35,133 nt of DNA from NCBI GenBank assembly GCA_947566705.1, contig CANOLA010000029.1:1-35133 (forward strand). The letters run 5' to 3'. Positions 16,968 through 25,240 of this stretch are shown in pieces. The position numbers were made by a program, and so were the translations under genes. This DNA comes from an uncultured Lachnospiraceae bacterium. GTDB lineage: Bacteria; Bacillota; Clostridia; Lachnospirales; Lachnospiraceae. The notes beneath the pieces are model-generated. The model was not told the DNA's origin and made no database searches. It was given only the letters and a program-made list of their open reading frames with translations. How positions within the stretch are numbered: position 1 is the first letter of the stretch; each line of letters starts with the position of its first letter.

Positions 16968-17741
16968 TTAATAATTCAGTTCGATATCACCGGTGGAGGT
17001 ATCAATCGTTAAGGACTTTCTTCCATCCTCTCCTGCATTCTGGAAAAAGCAGTCCTTATAATCCCTTCCATTGACATCTACATCCCCAAGGCTTGTATCC
17101 AGCTTAATTTTATAATCAGAAAGATCCTCGGCAGCATCCACCTGGATATCCCCAATAGATGCATCAATTTCCAGTTTGTCAAATTCTGTATTCAGAAAGT
17201 CTATGTCCCCGGTACTTGCGTCCACAGAAGCATCCCCAAGCTTACAGTCCGAAATATCCAGATCTCCCGCACTTACATCAATATCCAGACGGTCAGCCGT
17301 GATTCCATTAAGGTCAATGTCCCCTGCCGACATATCCAGGTACACACTGGAAAGCTCTCCGGGCACGGTGATGGTCACGCTGCACGTTTTACGGCCCCAG
17401 AAATTTTTGGCTGGTTTCTGCGTGATTTCCAGGCAGGAATTCTTTACCTCAAATTTCGGCGCCAGTTTTTCGTGCGCAGAATAAGACAATGAATATTCAT
17501 CTCCCGATACGATGTCTATATCCATCATGGACACATCCGCAGAAATGGAAGTAAATTCATCCAGCAGCGTATCCTTGCTGGAAAGACTGCCCGGCTGCTC
17601 TTTTTCACTTTCTGAAAAAACAAACGGCATAAAACTTTCCATAAAGGAAAAACCCCATTTAAATATGTGCCAGCAGCTCCCTGCTATTACACAACAGACC
17701 GTTACTGTTACAAGTGTTATCAGATATGCATTTTTCTTCAT
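16968..17741 (-). CDS. DUF4097-family membrane-anchored beta-solenoid protein
   Basis: A 257-residue protein with an N-terminal hydrophobic segment (about 6-25, signal anchor) and an outer domain of repeated S/T-x-GD-I/V/L units. The Gly-Asp pairs follow Ser/Thr-Ala/Thr/Ile/Leu near residues 140, 159, 178, 197, 219 and 251. The first four are exactly 19 residues apart, as expected for coils of a beta-solenoid. This is the DUF4097/LiaG-like adhesin-type family, often found with PadR and DUF1700-like proteins in envelope-stress loci. It is the last gene of the PadR operon, 27 bases after the TraX-like gene and just before the terminator. The binding partner is unknown. Confidence 0.83.
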   Translation of the reverse strand: MKKNAYLITLVTVTVCCVIAGSCWHIFKWGFSFMESFMPFVFSESEKEQPGSLSSKDTLLDEFTSISADVSMMDIDIVSGDEYSLSYSAHEKLAPKFEVKNSCLEITQKPAKNFWGRKTCSVTITVPGELSSVYLDMSAGDIDLNGITADRLDIDVSAGDLDISDCKLGDASVDASTGDIDFLNTEFDKLEIDASIGDIQVDAAEDLSDYKIKLDTSLGDVDVNGRDYKDCFFQNAGEDGRKSLTIDTSTGDIELNY

Positions 17742-17768
17742 AAATAAATCTCTCCTTTTATGCTGTTT

Positions 17769-18581
17769 TCATCCAAGTTTCATCCCATACTTTATATATC
17801 CCAGAAGCAGCAGGTGCAGCGGATAAAAGAGATAGAAAAACCATTTGTGAAACGGTTTTTTACTTCCTCCTTCCCCGTTGTATGCAAACTGCAGAAGAGG
17901 CGGTACAAGAAATACGCCGGTCTGGAACAGGTTTGCTGCTATCAGTTCCCCTGATATCATCCCAAACATCACCATCATCAGTACAATGGAAACGATGTAA
18001 AAAATGGTCCACTTCTTTTTCGGCTCATCATGAAACCGGAACAGCACCAGTGCAAACATGATGTCAAATATCGGCCAGTCGCCGTACAGGGAAAGCAGAC
18101 ATAAGATGGCGATAACCACGCCCTTCATCCATCCGTCCCACGGTGCTTTGTCATAAACCCACAGTGCAGCCAGTGCAAGAAACAGGGTATAAATAACACC
18201 AAACGCCGGTATGATGGTAAGCATACTGTCAAGCGGCGAAAGGTAAATATTCAGGGCGTTGCTCCATGAAGCCTCGCTTCCCTTTGTTAAAAACACCGGC
18301 CAGATACCCGCCTCAAAGTATACAAATGCCGGCCAGGATACCAGTGCAAACAGACCAAGACGCAGTGCATATTTTTTTAGGTTCCTCGTATGCATGTATC
18401 CTTCCACCAGGAAAAATGCCATCACGGGTCCGGTCAGCCGCCCGATAAAATGCATCACCTGCCCCTGCATGGAGTCTGTCGGTACAAACGCCCATGCCAG
18501 GTGGTCAATCAGCATGGCAATAATCACAAGGTATTTTAACTGGTTACGGTTGAGTGAAATAATTCTTTTCTGCTGGTCCAT
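17769..18581 (-). CDS. TraX-family integral membrane protein
   Basis: A 270-residue protein with about eight membrane helices. LVIIAMLIDHLAWAF near the N-terminus, RLTGPVMAFFLVEGY and the C-terminal FFYLFYPLHLLLLGYIKY are typical of the TraX family (PF05857). TraX of F acetylates pilin; chromosomal relatives in Firmicutes are widespread and probably acetylate other envelope substrates. No conjugation gene lies nearby, so a pilin role is unlikely. The conserved His/Asp in LIDHLAW could take part in acyl transfer; this is inference. It begins 3 bases after the permease-prefix gene stop. Confidence 0.82.
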   Translation of the reverse strand: MDQQKRIISLNRNQLKYLVIIAMLIDHLAWAFVPTDSMQGQVMHFIGRLTGPVMAFFLVEGYMHTRNLKKYALRLGLFALVSWPAFVYFEAGIWPVFLTKGSEASWSNALNIYLSPLDSMLTIIPAFGVIYTLFLALAALWVYDKAPWDGWMKGVVIAILCLLSLYGDWPIFDIMFALVLFRFHDEPKKKWTIFYIVSIVLMMVMFGMISGELIAANLFQTGVFLVPPLLQFAYNGEGGSKKPFHKWFFYLFYPLHLLLLGYIKYGMKLG

Positions 18582-18584
18582 GGC

Positions 18585-19586
18585 CTACCCCTGCTTTTTA
18601 AGTGTATTTTTAATTACGGAATGAATGATTCCCGCCAGAGGCCAGATAATCCAGGTTTTCCACCAGTCAAATGTCAAAAAGCTCCAGATTAAATAAAGGC
18701 AGGTAACGGTCGGCCAGAATACTGACATCACAACCGCCACACCTTCACTAATGTACTGCGGCGCATTCTGCTGGTTCGGTACATAATTCCCGCCGATGGT
18801 ATCCTTCTGGTTCAGACGCAGCAGTGTATTATAGCTGTCCAGCTTCATGCTGCTCATAACGATTAAAAATACACCGATTCCGACCATCAGAAACAAAAAT
18901 GCACCGGAACAGTAATCCCAGATTTCACTGTAAGCCGAAAATTCATCCATGATCATCGGCGGAATCACGCTTAAGATACACAGCACAATCCCGACTGTCA
19001 GAAGCAGTGCATGTGTTCCCTTGTACTTTTCCATTTCCTGGTGAATATATTCTGTTGTGGAAAAATCCGTCACATAATGCTCCTGGCCGATATTCTTCCA
19101 TTTGCTGATCCGGACACCGGAATAAACAAGTATCCCGACTCCGACCGCCGCCAGTACAAACAGGCTGCAGCCGCCTGTCGCACCAAGGATTCCATCCGCG
19201 TCAAAATACTCTGCCAGCGCTCCAAAAAAGATTGGTCCGCAGACAGAAATAATACAGAAGAAAACTCCCAGTGCCGTATAAAATGCATTCTTTGCCTTGT
19301 CCGCCAGATACTCCTTGACAGTTTCCAGCGGAAACGGCTTTCCCTGCGGCACCTTTGATTCCTGCTGTAAAAACTGTGCGATTCCCAGGTCCTCCGCCAG
19401 CTCATCCAGATTTCCAAACTCTGCAATTACCGTACCCACAGCCTCGTTTTCGGACTTTCCGTTTTCTAAAAGCTCTGTGTATTTGTCCTCCATCATCTGC
19501 CAGAGTTCGTTTTTTGCCCTGTAAATCTCCGGCGAGCTGGGAAGATTCATAAACATGGTTTCCAGATAGTTTCTAATTGTCTCCAT
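18585..19586 (-). CDS. Permease-prefix (DUF1700-like) domain membrane protein
   Basis: A 333-residue protein. The N-terminal soluble domain (about 1-75) is the helical permease-prefix module: MWQMMEDKYTELL-like segments, then SENEAVGTVIAEFGNLDELAEDLG. After a short linker come about six membrane helices (about 102-124, 136-157, 191-211, 227-246, 282-305, 309-325). Such proteins are usually encoded next to a PadR regulator and may sense or support the membrane; no transport motif is visible. The ATG lies inside the end of padR (14-base overlap), indicating translational coupling. Confidence 0.8.
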   Translation of the reverse strand: METIRNYLETMFMNLPSSPEIYRAKNELWQMMEDKYTELLENGKSENEAVGTVIAEFGNLDELAEDLGIAQFLQQESKVPQGKPFPLETVKEYLADKAKNAFYTALGVFFCIISVCGPIFFGALAEYFDADGILGATGGCSLFVLAAVGVGILVYSGVRISKWKNIGQEHYVTDFSTTEYIHQEMEKYKGTHALLLTVGIVLCILSVIPPMIMDEFSAYSEIWDYCSGAFLFLMVGIGVFLIVMSSMKLDSYNTLLRLNQKDTIGGNYVPNQQNAPQYISEGVAVVMSVFWPTVTCLYLIWSFLTFDWWKTWIIWPLAGIIHSVIKNTLKKQG

Positions 19587-19926
19587 TCATTCTTTCCCCT
19601 TTCATAATAAATTTTCCAACTACCTCCTGTGTCAGATTCCATTCTGCACATTTTTCCCGGTAATATGCGCGCCCGCTGTCGGTAATCCGGTAATAGGTGC
19701 GCCTTTTGCCGGTAGCATTGTTCTGGTCCGGAAATGATGCAATATACCCGTTCTTCTCCATGCGTGTAAACGCGGAATAAAGTGTTGTTTCCTTGATTAT
19801 ATATTTCTCCTTTGACAGAAGCTTGATCTGTTTGGATATTTCATAACCATAGGACGGCTTTTCCCACAGCAGGTAAAGAATCATAGTATCATTGTATCCC
19901 CGGATTACATCACTGCTGATACTCAT
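19573..19926 (-). CDS. PadR-family transcriptional regulator
   Basis: A 117-residue winged-helix repressor. The PadR domain is clear: MILYLLWEKPSYGYEISKQI, then KETTLYSAFTRMEKNGYI for the recognition helix and KRRTYYRITDSGRAYY for the wing, with a short C-terminal dimer helix. The start ATG at 19926 has GGAGG 9 bases upstream; an in-frame upstream extension has no site. It is first in its operon and probably represses it through the dyads at 19981-20033. The inducer is unknown; many PadR proteins respond to cell-envelope or phenolic stress. Confidence 0.9.
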   Translation of the reverse strand: MSISSDVIRGYNDTMILYLLWEKPSYGYEISKQIKLLSKEKYIIKETTLYSAFTRMEKNGYIASFPDQNNATGKRRTYYRITDSGRAYYREKCAEWNLTQEVVGKFIMKGERMNGDN

Positions 19927-19980
19927 TTGATATACCCTCCTCCCTGGACTGCAGCCATACCTCAAAGAGATACGGCATTT

Positions 19981-20033
19981 GTCGTTATTACGCCTGTCGT
20001 TGTTACGTCAGGCGTACTACGTTTGACGTAGTA
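19981..20033. promoter_or_regulatory. Cluster of dyads and direct repeats at the PadR promoter (probable operators)
   Basis: Three elements are packed here. (1) TACTACGT-TTG-ACGTAGTA, a perfect 8-base dyad at 20015-20033, abutting the -10. (2) TACGCCTG / CAGGCGTA, a perfect 8-base dyad with a 12-base spacer at 19989-20016. (3) a tandem repeat GTCGTTATTACG then GTCGTTGTTACG, 15 bases apart. All contain CGT-N3/4-ACG. Position over and just after the start of transcription suits autorepression by PadR; which dyad binds is not known. Confidence 0.65.
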
Positions 20034-20062
20034 AATATAACATGGGAATCCCTGTTTGTCAA
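20034..20062 (-). promoter_or_regulatory. SigA promoter of the PadR operon
   Basis: Minus strand: exact TTGACA (20062..20057), a 17-base spacer, TATATT (20039..20034) preceded by an extended-10 TGT. Initiation is expected near 20027, inside the first dyad. The spacer contains one copy of the GGGATTCCC box. Confidence 0.88.
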
Positions 20063-20112
20063 CATCATATTCAAAATTAACTGTTATATGATAATAAACG
20101 GGGATTCCCGTG
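20041..20112. repeat. Pair of inverted CA(T/C)GGGAATCCC(T/C)GTTT boxes
   Basis: One box at 20041-20056 (plus orientation) and one at 20097-20112 (minus orientation) match at 14 of 16 positions and are separated by 40 AT-rich bases. The first lies in the PadR promoter spacer; the second is about 15 bases beyond the histidine-kinase stop, where its internal ACGGG/CCCGT hairpin might act as a weak terminator. They could be paired operators or the arms of one large hairpin. Confidence 0.55.
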
Positions 20113-20127
20113 AAATGAATAAAGAAT

Positions 20128-23100
20128 TTACATCAGACCGTCCAGTGCCTTTAAAAGGGCATCAATATTGATTGGTTTTGCAATATGCCCGTTCATTCCG
20201 CTCTTTAATGCTTCCTGCTTATCTTCTTCAAATGCATTTGCTGTCATTGCAAGAATCGGAATGGACGCCAGTTCTTTATTTTCCAAGCTTCGGATGGCAC
20301 GGGCCGCCTCATGGCCGTTCATTACCGGCATCTGGATATCCATTAAAACAAGCTGGTAATATCCCGGTCTGGAACCGCCCAGCATATCCACGGCAATTTT
20401 ACCGTTGTCCGCAATTTCCGTGGTAAATCCGGACTCTTCCAGAATCGCCTGAGCAATTTCCTGGTTCAGTACGTTGTCTTCCACCAGCAGAATCCGTCCG
20501 CTGTGGGACTGTTCCGGTTTGCGGGAAGCGCCTGCATCCTGCCCGTCATCCTCATTTACAATGGAATGCAGGCAGCCCCTGAGCTCTGACAAAAACAGCG
20601 GCTTGCTGCAGAACGCCGTAATTCCGGCTTCCTTTGCCTCTTCCTCAATGTCTGCCCAGTCATATGCCGTCATTACAATTATCGGTACATCCTCCCCGGT
20701 TTCCTTGCGGATTCTTCGCGCCACCTCAACACCGTTAACATCCGGCAGCATCCAGTCAATGACATAGACAAAATAATTGTCATGGCGCATAACTGCCTGG
20801 CGTGTCCTGAGAACCGCTTCTTTTCCGGACAATGTCCACTCTGCACGCATTCCAATCTGCTGAAGCATGCAGGATACGCTGTCACAGGTGTTAAAATCAT
20901 CATCCACTACAAGCGCCCTGCAGTTTTTGAGTTCCGGAATATCCGGGGATTCTTTCGATTCCTCACTCAGCCGGAACATAAAGGAAACGATAAATTCCGT
21001 TCCTGCCCCCTGCTCGCTTTCTACTCTAATCGTGCCGTTCATCATGTCCACGATATTTTTTGTGATTGCCATTCCAAGACCGGTTCCCTGAATCCCGCTG
21101 ATTGTGGAATTCCGCTCCCTCTCAAACGGCTCGAAAATGCGGGAGATAAATTCCTCGCTCATTCCTATACCGGTATCCCGGATATGGAATTCATAATTTG
21201 CAAAGCCCACCGGCGCATTTCCCTTTTCCACCACCTTCAGGCTGACAATGCCTCCTGCCCCCGTATACTTGATGGAATTGCTGAGCAGATTTAACAGTAC
21301 CTGGTTCAGCCGCAGCCTATCACAGTAGATATCCTCGTTTACGACATCAATCGCATCCATGTACAGCTCAAGCTGTTTTGCATGAATATCTGCCTGTACG
21401 ATATTCCGCAGTCCGTGCAGAATATCCGGCAGACTGCACAGCTGCTCTGTCAGATTCATTTTTCCGCTTTCAATACGGCTCATATCCAGAACGTCATTAA
21501 TCAGGCTGAGCAGATGGTTCCCTGATGTCATTATTTTTTTCAGGTATTCTTCCACCTGCTCCCTGCAGTCAATGTGACGAATTGCAAGTGTTGTAAAACC
21601 AATAATTGCATTCATCGGGGTACGAATGTCGTGCGACATATTTGATAAAAATACACTTTTCGCCTTGCTGGCACGATTTGCCTGCAGCAGTGCATCCTGC
21701 AGCAGGTTTTTCTGTTCCATTTCGTTTCTGGTTTCTTCATCCACACAACGGAAACCAAGGACAACACTCCGGTTCTTATCCCATTCCCCCATGCGCACCG
21801 CCTTCATCTGGAAATATCTTGTCTTATCCCCGCAGACGGTACGGTAATTCACGTACTGTATTTTTTTGTGGAACAATTCCTTTTTCAGTCCGTCCTGCGA
21901 TAACATTTCCCGGACCATTTCCTTGTCTTCAGGATGAACACACCGGTCTATGTACTGCGTCATACACTCTTCCAGTTCCAGATCCCCCATGAAAAGCGAA
22001 TCCAGTACATGATATTTGCAGTCGTTGATTCGCAGGGCATTTCCTTCCCTTGTATCCAGGTCGAAAAAACATACAAGGCTGTAATCTATGCTGAGTGCCT
22101 GTATCAGTTCGGTACGCTGCCGTTCATTTTCCTCCTGCATCATGTGTTCACGGAGCTTCTGCGCTGTACAGTCCAGCAGGAACCGCTGGTAAAACAACTC
22201 GCCGTTTTCACGCACAAGCTTAATATTTCCCATTACATACAGCAGATCCCCGTTTTCATGCTTCACACGGTACTCAACATTAGCGCTGTCCCCTTCTTTT
22301 TCCAGTGACCTGATACTTTCACGCAGTACCGGCTTATCTTCATCCAGGACTGTCATCGCAACCATGTCAAATCCATCATCCACCATTTCCTCATAGGATT
22401 CATACCCCAGAATCCTTAAGGCTGCATTATTGATACTGATGACACGCGCACCGTCCACACTGTGGCAGATGATACCGCAGTCCATAGTCATAAAAAGAGT
22501 TTCCAGTGTCTGTGTCTTGCGAATCAGTTCTTCCCTGTACGCCTGCTCCTGCGTGATATCAATTCCGACTCCCACAGTTCCCATCACGCTTCCATCCAGG
22601 TCGTACAGCGGGGATTTGTATGTCGTAAGCAGTCTTACACCTGAGCTGGTTTCAACGGTTTCCTCAGAAACACAGGTTTTTCTGCTCTGCATGACTTCAC
22701 GTTCGGATTCAATGCAGGCAGGGTCATCATGCTCCACATCCCAGATATAGGCATGTCCCCGTCCCTGCACCTGCTCCTTTGTTTTATTTACAGTTTTACA
22801 GAAGCTGTCATTTACTTTTTTGTGAATACCATCCTTTGTTTTGTACCAGACCAGATTTGGAATGCTGTTAATTGCGGCCTCCAGATACTGGCTGGTCTGC
22901 CAGTAGTCCCTGCTCATTTTGCATGTCTGCTGCCATCTTGTGAAACGGAATTTTATCTCTTCTTCCGTCATGGGTAAAACCCATACATCCTGAATCCGGG
23001 AAAGACAGTCAGCAAATAACGCAGTCTGCCCCTGGCCTGCAAGAACAATCAGTTCTGCTTCCTTCTGTTTACATGAAACAAGCATCTGAACTGTCTTTAC

Positions 23101-23280
23101 AGCATCCAGTTCATGCACATCTGCTATAATTACATCAGCCGCTTTTGCCATTTTCTCATCTGCATGGCTGCTTTCGCAAAATTCGTGTGTAAAATGCTCC
23201 AGTGGAGATATTTCTTTTATTATATGAAACAGTTTCTGCTGATTTCCCAGAAAATAAAAGCGTATATGACAATGGTACAT
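20128..23280 (-). CDS. Cytoplasmic multi-PAS hybrid sensor histidine kinase with two receiver domains
   Basis: A 1050-residue soluble kinase; no membrane helix is seen. Layout: a degenerate receiver-like domain (about 1-115; keeps Asp54 but lacks the acidic pair and the conserved Lys); three PAS-type domains (about 130-245, 255-375, 390-515); HisKA with His550 in NMSHDIRTPMNAIIGF; HATPase with Asn667, DTGIG 702-706 and GTGLGMAI; REC1 with probable phospho-site Asp842; REC2 with Asp981 (LVLMDIQMPVMNGHEA). There is no Hpt domain and no DNA-binding output here or nearby, so the phosphorelay partner must lie elsewhere. The start ATG has GGAGG 8 bases upstream, behind its own promoter. The ligand is unknown; an intracellular signal is inferred. 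Confidence 0.92.
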   Translation of the reverse strand: MYHCHIRFYFLGNQQKLFHIIKEISPLEHFTHEFCESSHADEKMAKAADVIIADVHELDAVKTVQMLVSCKQKEAELIVLAGQGQTALFADCLSRIQDVWVLPMTEEEIKFRFTRWQQTCKMSRDYWQTSQYLEAAINSIPNLVWYKTKDGIHKKVNDSFCKTVNKTKEQVQGRGHAYIWDVEHDDPACIESEREVMQSRKTCVSEETVETSSGVRLLTTYKSPLYDLDGSVMGTVGVGIDITQEQAYREELIRKTQTLETLFMTMDCGIICHSVDGARVISINNAALRILGYESYEEMVDDGFDMVAMTVLDEDKPVLRESIRSLEKEGDSANVEYRVKHENGDLLYVMGNIKLVRENGELFYQRFLLDCTAQKLREHMMQEENERQRTELIQALSIDYSLVCFFDLDTREGNALRINDCKYHVLDSLFMGDLELEECMTQYIDRCVHPEDKEMVREMLSQDGLKKELFHKKIQYVNYRTVCGDKTRYFQMKAVRMGEWDKNRSVVLGFRCVDEETRNEMEQKNLLQDALLQANRASKAKSVFLSNMSHDIRTPMNAIIGFTTLAIRHIDCREQVEEYLKKIMTSGNHLLSLINDVLDMSRIESGKMNLTEQLCSLPDILHGLRNIVQADIHAKQLELYMDAIDVVNEDIYCDRLRLNQVLLNLLSNSIKYTGAGGIVSLKVVEKGNAPVGFANYEFHIRDTGIGMSEEFISRIFEPFERERNSTISGIQGTGLGMAITKNIVDMMNGTIRVESEQGAGTEFIVSFMFRLSEESKESPDIPELKNCRALVVDDDFNTCDSVSCMLQQIGMRAEWTLSGKEAVLRTRQAVMRHDNYFVYVIDWMLPDVNGVEVARRIRKETGEDVPIIVMTAYDWADIEEEAKEAGITAFCSKPLFLSELRGCLHSIVNEDDGQDAGASRKPEQSHSGRILLVEDNVLNQEIAQAILEESGFTTEIADNGKIAVDMLGGSRPGYYQLVLMDIQMPVMNGHEAARAIRSLENKELASIPILAMTANAFEEDKQEALKSGMNGHIAKPINIDALLKALDGLM

Positions 23281-23358
23281 GGTAATTTCCTCCTGAAATC
23301 GTATGACTCTGCTGCTGTTGGCAGATATTTCATTTCCCGCTTTTTATCCAATATTATC

Positions 23359-23388
23359 ATTATAATAGAACGAAAATACCTTTGTCAA
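23359..23388 (-). promoter_or_regulatory. SigA promoter of the hybrid histidine kinase
   Basis: Minus strand: exact TTGACA (23388..23383), an 18-base spacer, exact TATAAT (23364..23359). Initiation is expected near 23352, about 70 bases before the start codon. The preceding operon ends at the terminator at 23436-23477, so the kinase is monocistronic. Confidence 0.88.
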
Positions 23389-23435
23389 CTGCCGGACTGC
23401 GTTCTTTCTAATTGCCTTTAAATTGTATATCAGGA

Positions 23436-23477
23436 AGAAAAAAAGGGTTCCGCCGGTTATTTCCCAGGCAGAACCCT
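23436..23477 (-). terminator. Rho-independent terminator of the sigma factor - DUF4179 operon
   Basis: Minus strand: AGGGTTCTGCC pairs with GGCGGAACCCT (11 pairs, one G-T) around a 12-base loop, followed by eight T residues. It lies 27 bases after the DUF4179 stop. Confidence 0.93.
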
Positions 23478-23504
23478 CTTTAAATTTGTGCGGCAGATTA
23501 CATG

Positions 23505-24677
23505 TTACTGAATCTGAAAGCTGATATCCGCGAGCTTAATCTGGTCTTCGTCCTTTGTCGTTACCTCAAACGACAGGTCCTTTTCACCGTCATACAGCAC
23601 CATAATCTGCATGGTGGCAGTACCATCATCATGCTGCATGGTTTTCTGGTTTATCCACTGTAAACACTTTCCGCTGCTGTCCTTAACTGCCAGATCCGGA
23701 TCATTATACGGGTCATTGTAAGGCGCTTTCGTAAAGTCCGGAAGTTCCACTTCCAGAACCAGTCCCGCTTTTGTTTTTACGGCGTTCTTTACCTGAACCC
23801 CGTTATCTTCTTTATTGACGGCATATGTCTGGTTATGGGACCTGTCAATGGTTACCGGAAAACGCAGATTCCACTGTCCCTTTGTTTCTCCCGTTTTCAT
23901 GTATTCCCCGGAATCATCCCACTGGTCCCAGAGATATCCGCTAAACTCTGATAAATCCCAGTTTACAACTAAGGTTCCTTTCTCATCAAGCCCGAGGTCG
24001 ATCTCTTTTTCACTGCTGTCCGCCGGGGACATCAGGTCTATCTGGTTCATTGCCACAAAGCTGCCGTCCTTTGTTTTTTCAAATGATCTTTCGCTGTAGC
24101 CTGCAAGCTGTGTCCCGTCTATGGAAATTGCTGGACCGTTTCCTTTATTCCCGTCATCCATGATTCTGGCAAGGATTCCGTCTGCCTTATTCAGTCCTTC
24201 ATCCTCTGTTTTCAGTGTGGTGGTAAAGTACAGGACATAGCCGTCGCAGTAAACATCAGACACGGAAATGGTGACCCCGTTATTTTCCATCGTGGTTACA
24301 TAGTTATCCCCTTCGTCTTTACCAGTCTTTTCCTGCACAGCCTCAGCGTTTTTTCCGATTTTTGTGTACAAATCGGTATCCTCTTTCTCGTACTTGCTTC
24401 CCCTTGCATTTTCAACAAGGCTTCCAAACACGCTGCTGAAAATCTCATTTGCAAAAACAGGATTTGCAAGACTTACTGTTCCAACCGTAACTGCACATGC
24501 TGCCGCCGCTCCTGCAGCTATCTTCCATGCTTTCATCTTTTTATTTTTCATTCTTTTTACCTCCCTTAAAACCGTCTGCTTATGCCGGTTCTTTTCCAGA
24601 ACAGATAATTCATCCTGTTCATATTTGCTAAAATCCGTTTCCACGTCGTTTAACAGCTGATAGATTGTTTTTTTCAT
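23505..24677 (-). CDS. DUF4179-domain membrane protein, probable partner/anti-sigma factor
   Basis: A 390-residue single-pass protein. A charged cytoplasmic N-terminus (about 1-48, helical, MKKTIYQLLNDVETDF) is followed by one membrane helix (about 50-70, IAAGAAAACAVTVGTVSL) and a large outer beta-rich DUF4179-type domain. The outer segment begins ANPVFANEIFSSVFGSL, a motif seen in DUF4179 proteins encoded after ECF-type sigma factors. By analogy the N-terminus would hold the sigma factor at the membrane and the outer domain would sense envelope conditions; this is inference. It begins 2 bases after the sigma-factor stop. The terminator at 23436-23477 closes the operon. Confidence 0.82.
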   Translation of the reverse strand: MKKTIYQLLNDVETDFSKYEQDELSVLEKNRHKQTVLREVKRMKNKKMKAWKIAAGAAAACAVTVGTVSLANPVFANEIFSSVFGSLVENARGSKYEKEDTDLYTKIGKNAEAVQEKTGKDEGDNYVTTMENNGVTISVSDVYCDGYVLYFTTTLKTEDEGLNKADGILARIMDDGNKGNGPAISIDGTQLAGYSERSFEKTKDGSFVAMNQIDLMSPADSSEKEIDLGLDEKGTLVVNWDLSEFSGYLWDQWDDSGEYMKTGETKGQWNLRFPVTIDRSHNQTYAVNKEDNGVQVKNAVKTKAGLVLEVELPDFTKAPYNDPYNDPDLAVKDSSGKCLQWINQKTMQHDDGTATMQIMVLYDGEKDLSFEVTTKDEDQIKLADISFQIQ

Positions 24678-24679
24678 CC

Positions 24680-25240
24680 TTACACCCCTCTCTGGACATC
24701 ATTTAAACAAAACTGCCTGCGGAGCCTTTTTTTACTTCTGGACAGGCGGTTATAAATGACCTCTTTTTTCATTCCGGTTTCCCGGATGATTTGTTCCATG
24801 GGCTGTTCCTCCACATACAGCCGCAAAAACAATTCCCTGTCCATGGGTTTCAGGCAGTCCAGCATTTTTTCCACTTCCTCTGAAATTTCCTGTTCCATCA
24901 CAGCCGCGAGCCTTTTATCCTCTTTTGCAACCGCAGTACCTTCAATATCAACGGTCAGAAGTTCACGCTGATACTGCCGCAGATAGTCTACTGCCCGGTA
25001 TCTTGCAATGGCGGCGGCCCAGTTTTTAAAGGAGTTTCTGGTTTCATCGAAGTCGGAAATATTCTGCCAGATGTTTAACAGCACATCATCCATGCATTCC
25101 TCCTGCCTTTCCGGCAGACAGTAAAGCTGTTTTCGTATAATGGATTTCAGCAGACCGCCGTACGCATCAATCACATAAACCAGAGCTTTTTCATTATGCA
25201 GTTGTAACTGCCGAATAAAATTGTGCTCTCCTATCCTCAT
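24680..25240 (-). CDS. ECF-type sigma factor (sigma-70 family)
   Basis: A 186-residue alternative sigma factor. Region 2 covers about 15-95 (DDVLLNIWQNISDFDETRNSFKNW-type core, then AIARYRAVDYLRQYQREL). Region 4 covers about 125-180, with the helix-turn-helix EEQPMEQIIRETGMKKEVIY and NRLSRSKKRLRR. The size and lack of regions 1 and 3 fit an ECF sigma. The ATG at 25240 is preferred, with AGAGGA upstream; longer in-frame extensions have no site. It should direct RNA polymerase to an envelope-stress regulon, probably including itself, and be held by the DUF4179 protein made from the next gene. Confidence 0.88.
   Translation of the reverse strand: MRIGEHNFIRQLQLHNEKALVYVIDAYGGLLKSIIRKQLYCLPERQEECMDDVLLNIWQNISDFDETRNSFKNWAAAIARYRAVDYLRQYQRELLTVDIEGTAVAKEDKRLAAVMEQEISEEVEKMLDCLKPMDRELFLRLYVEEQPMEQIIRETGMKKEVIYNRLSRSKKRLRRQFCLNDVQRGV

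Noticed and set aside
16968-18581. TraX as evidence for a conjugative element
   Set aside because: No relaxase, coupling protein, pilin or mobility gene lies nearby; chromosomal TraX relatives are common.
20782-21294. 170-codon plus-strand frame opposite the hybrid kinase
   Set aside because: Antisense to the REC and HATPase domains, whose motifs are intact; nothing supports expression.
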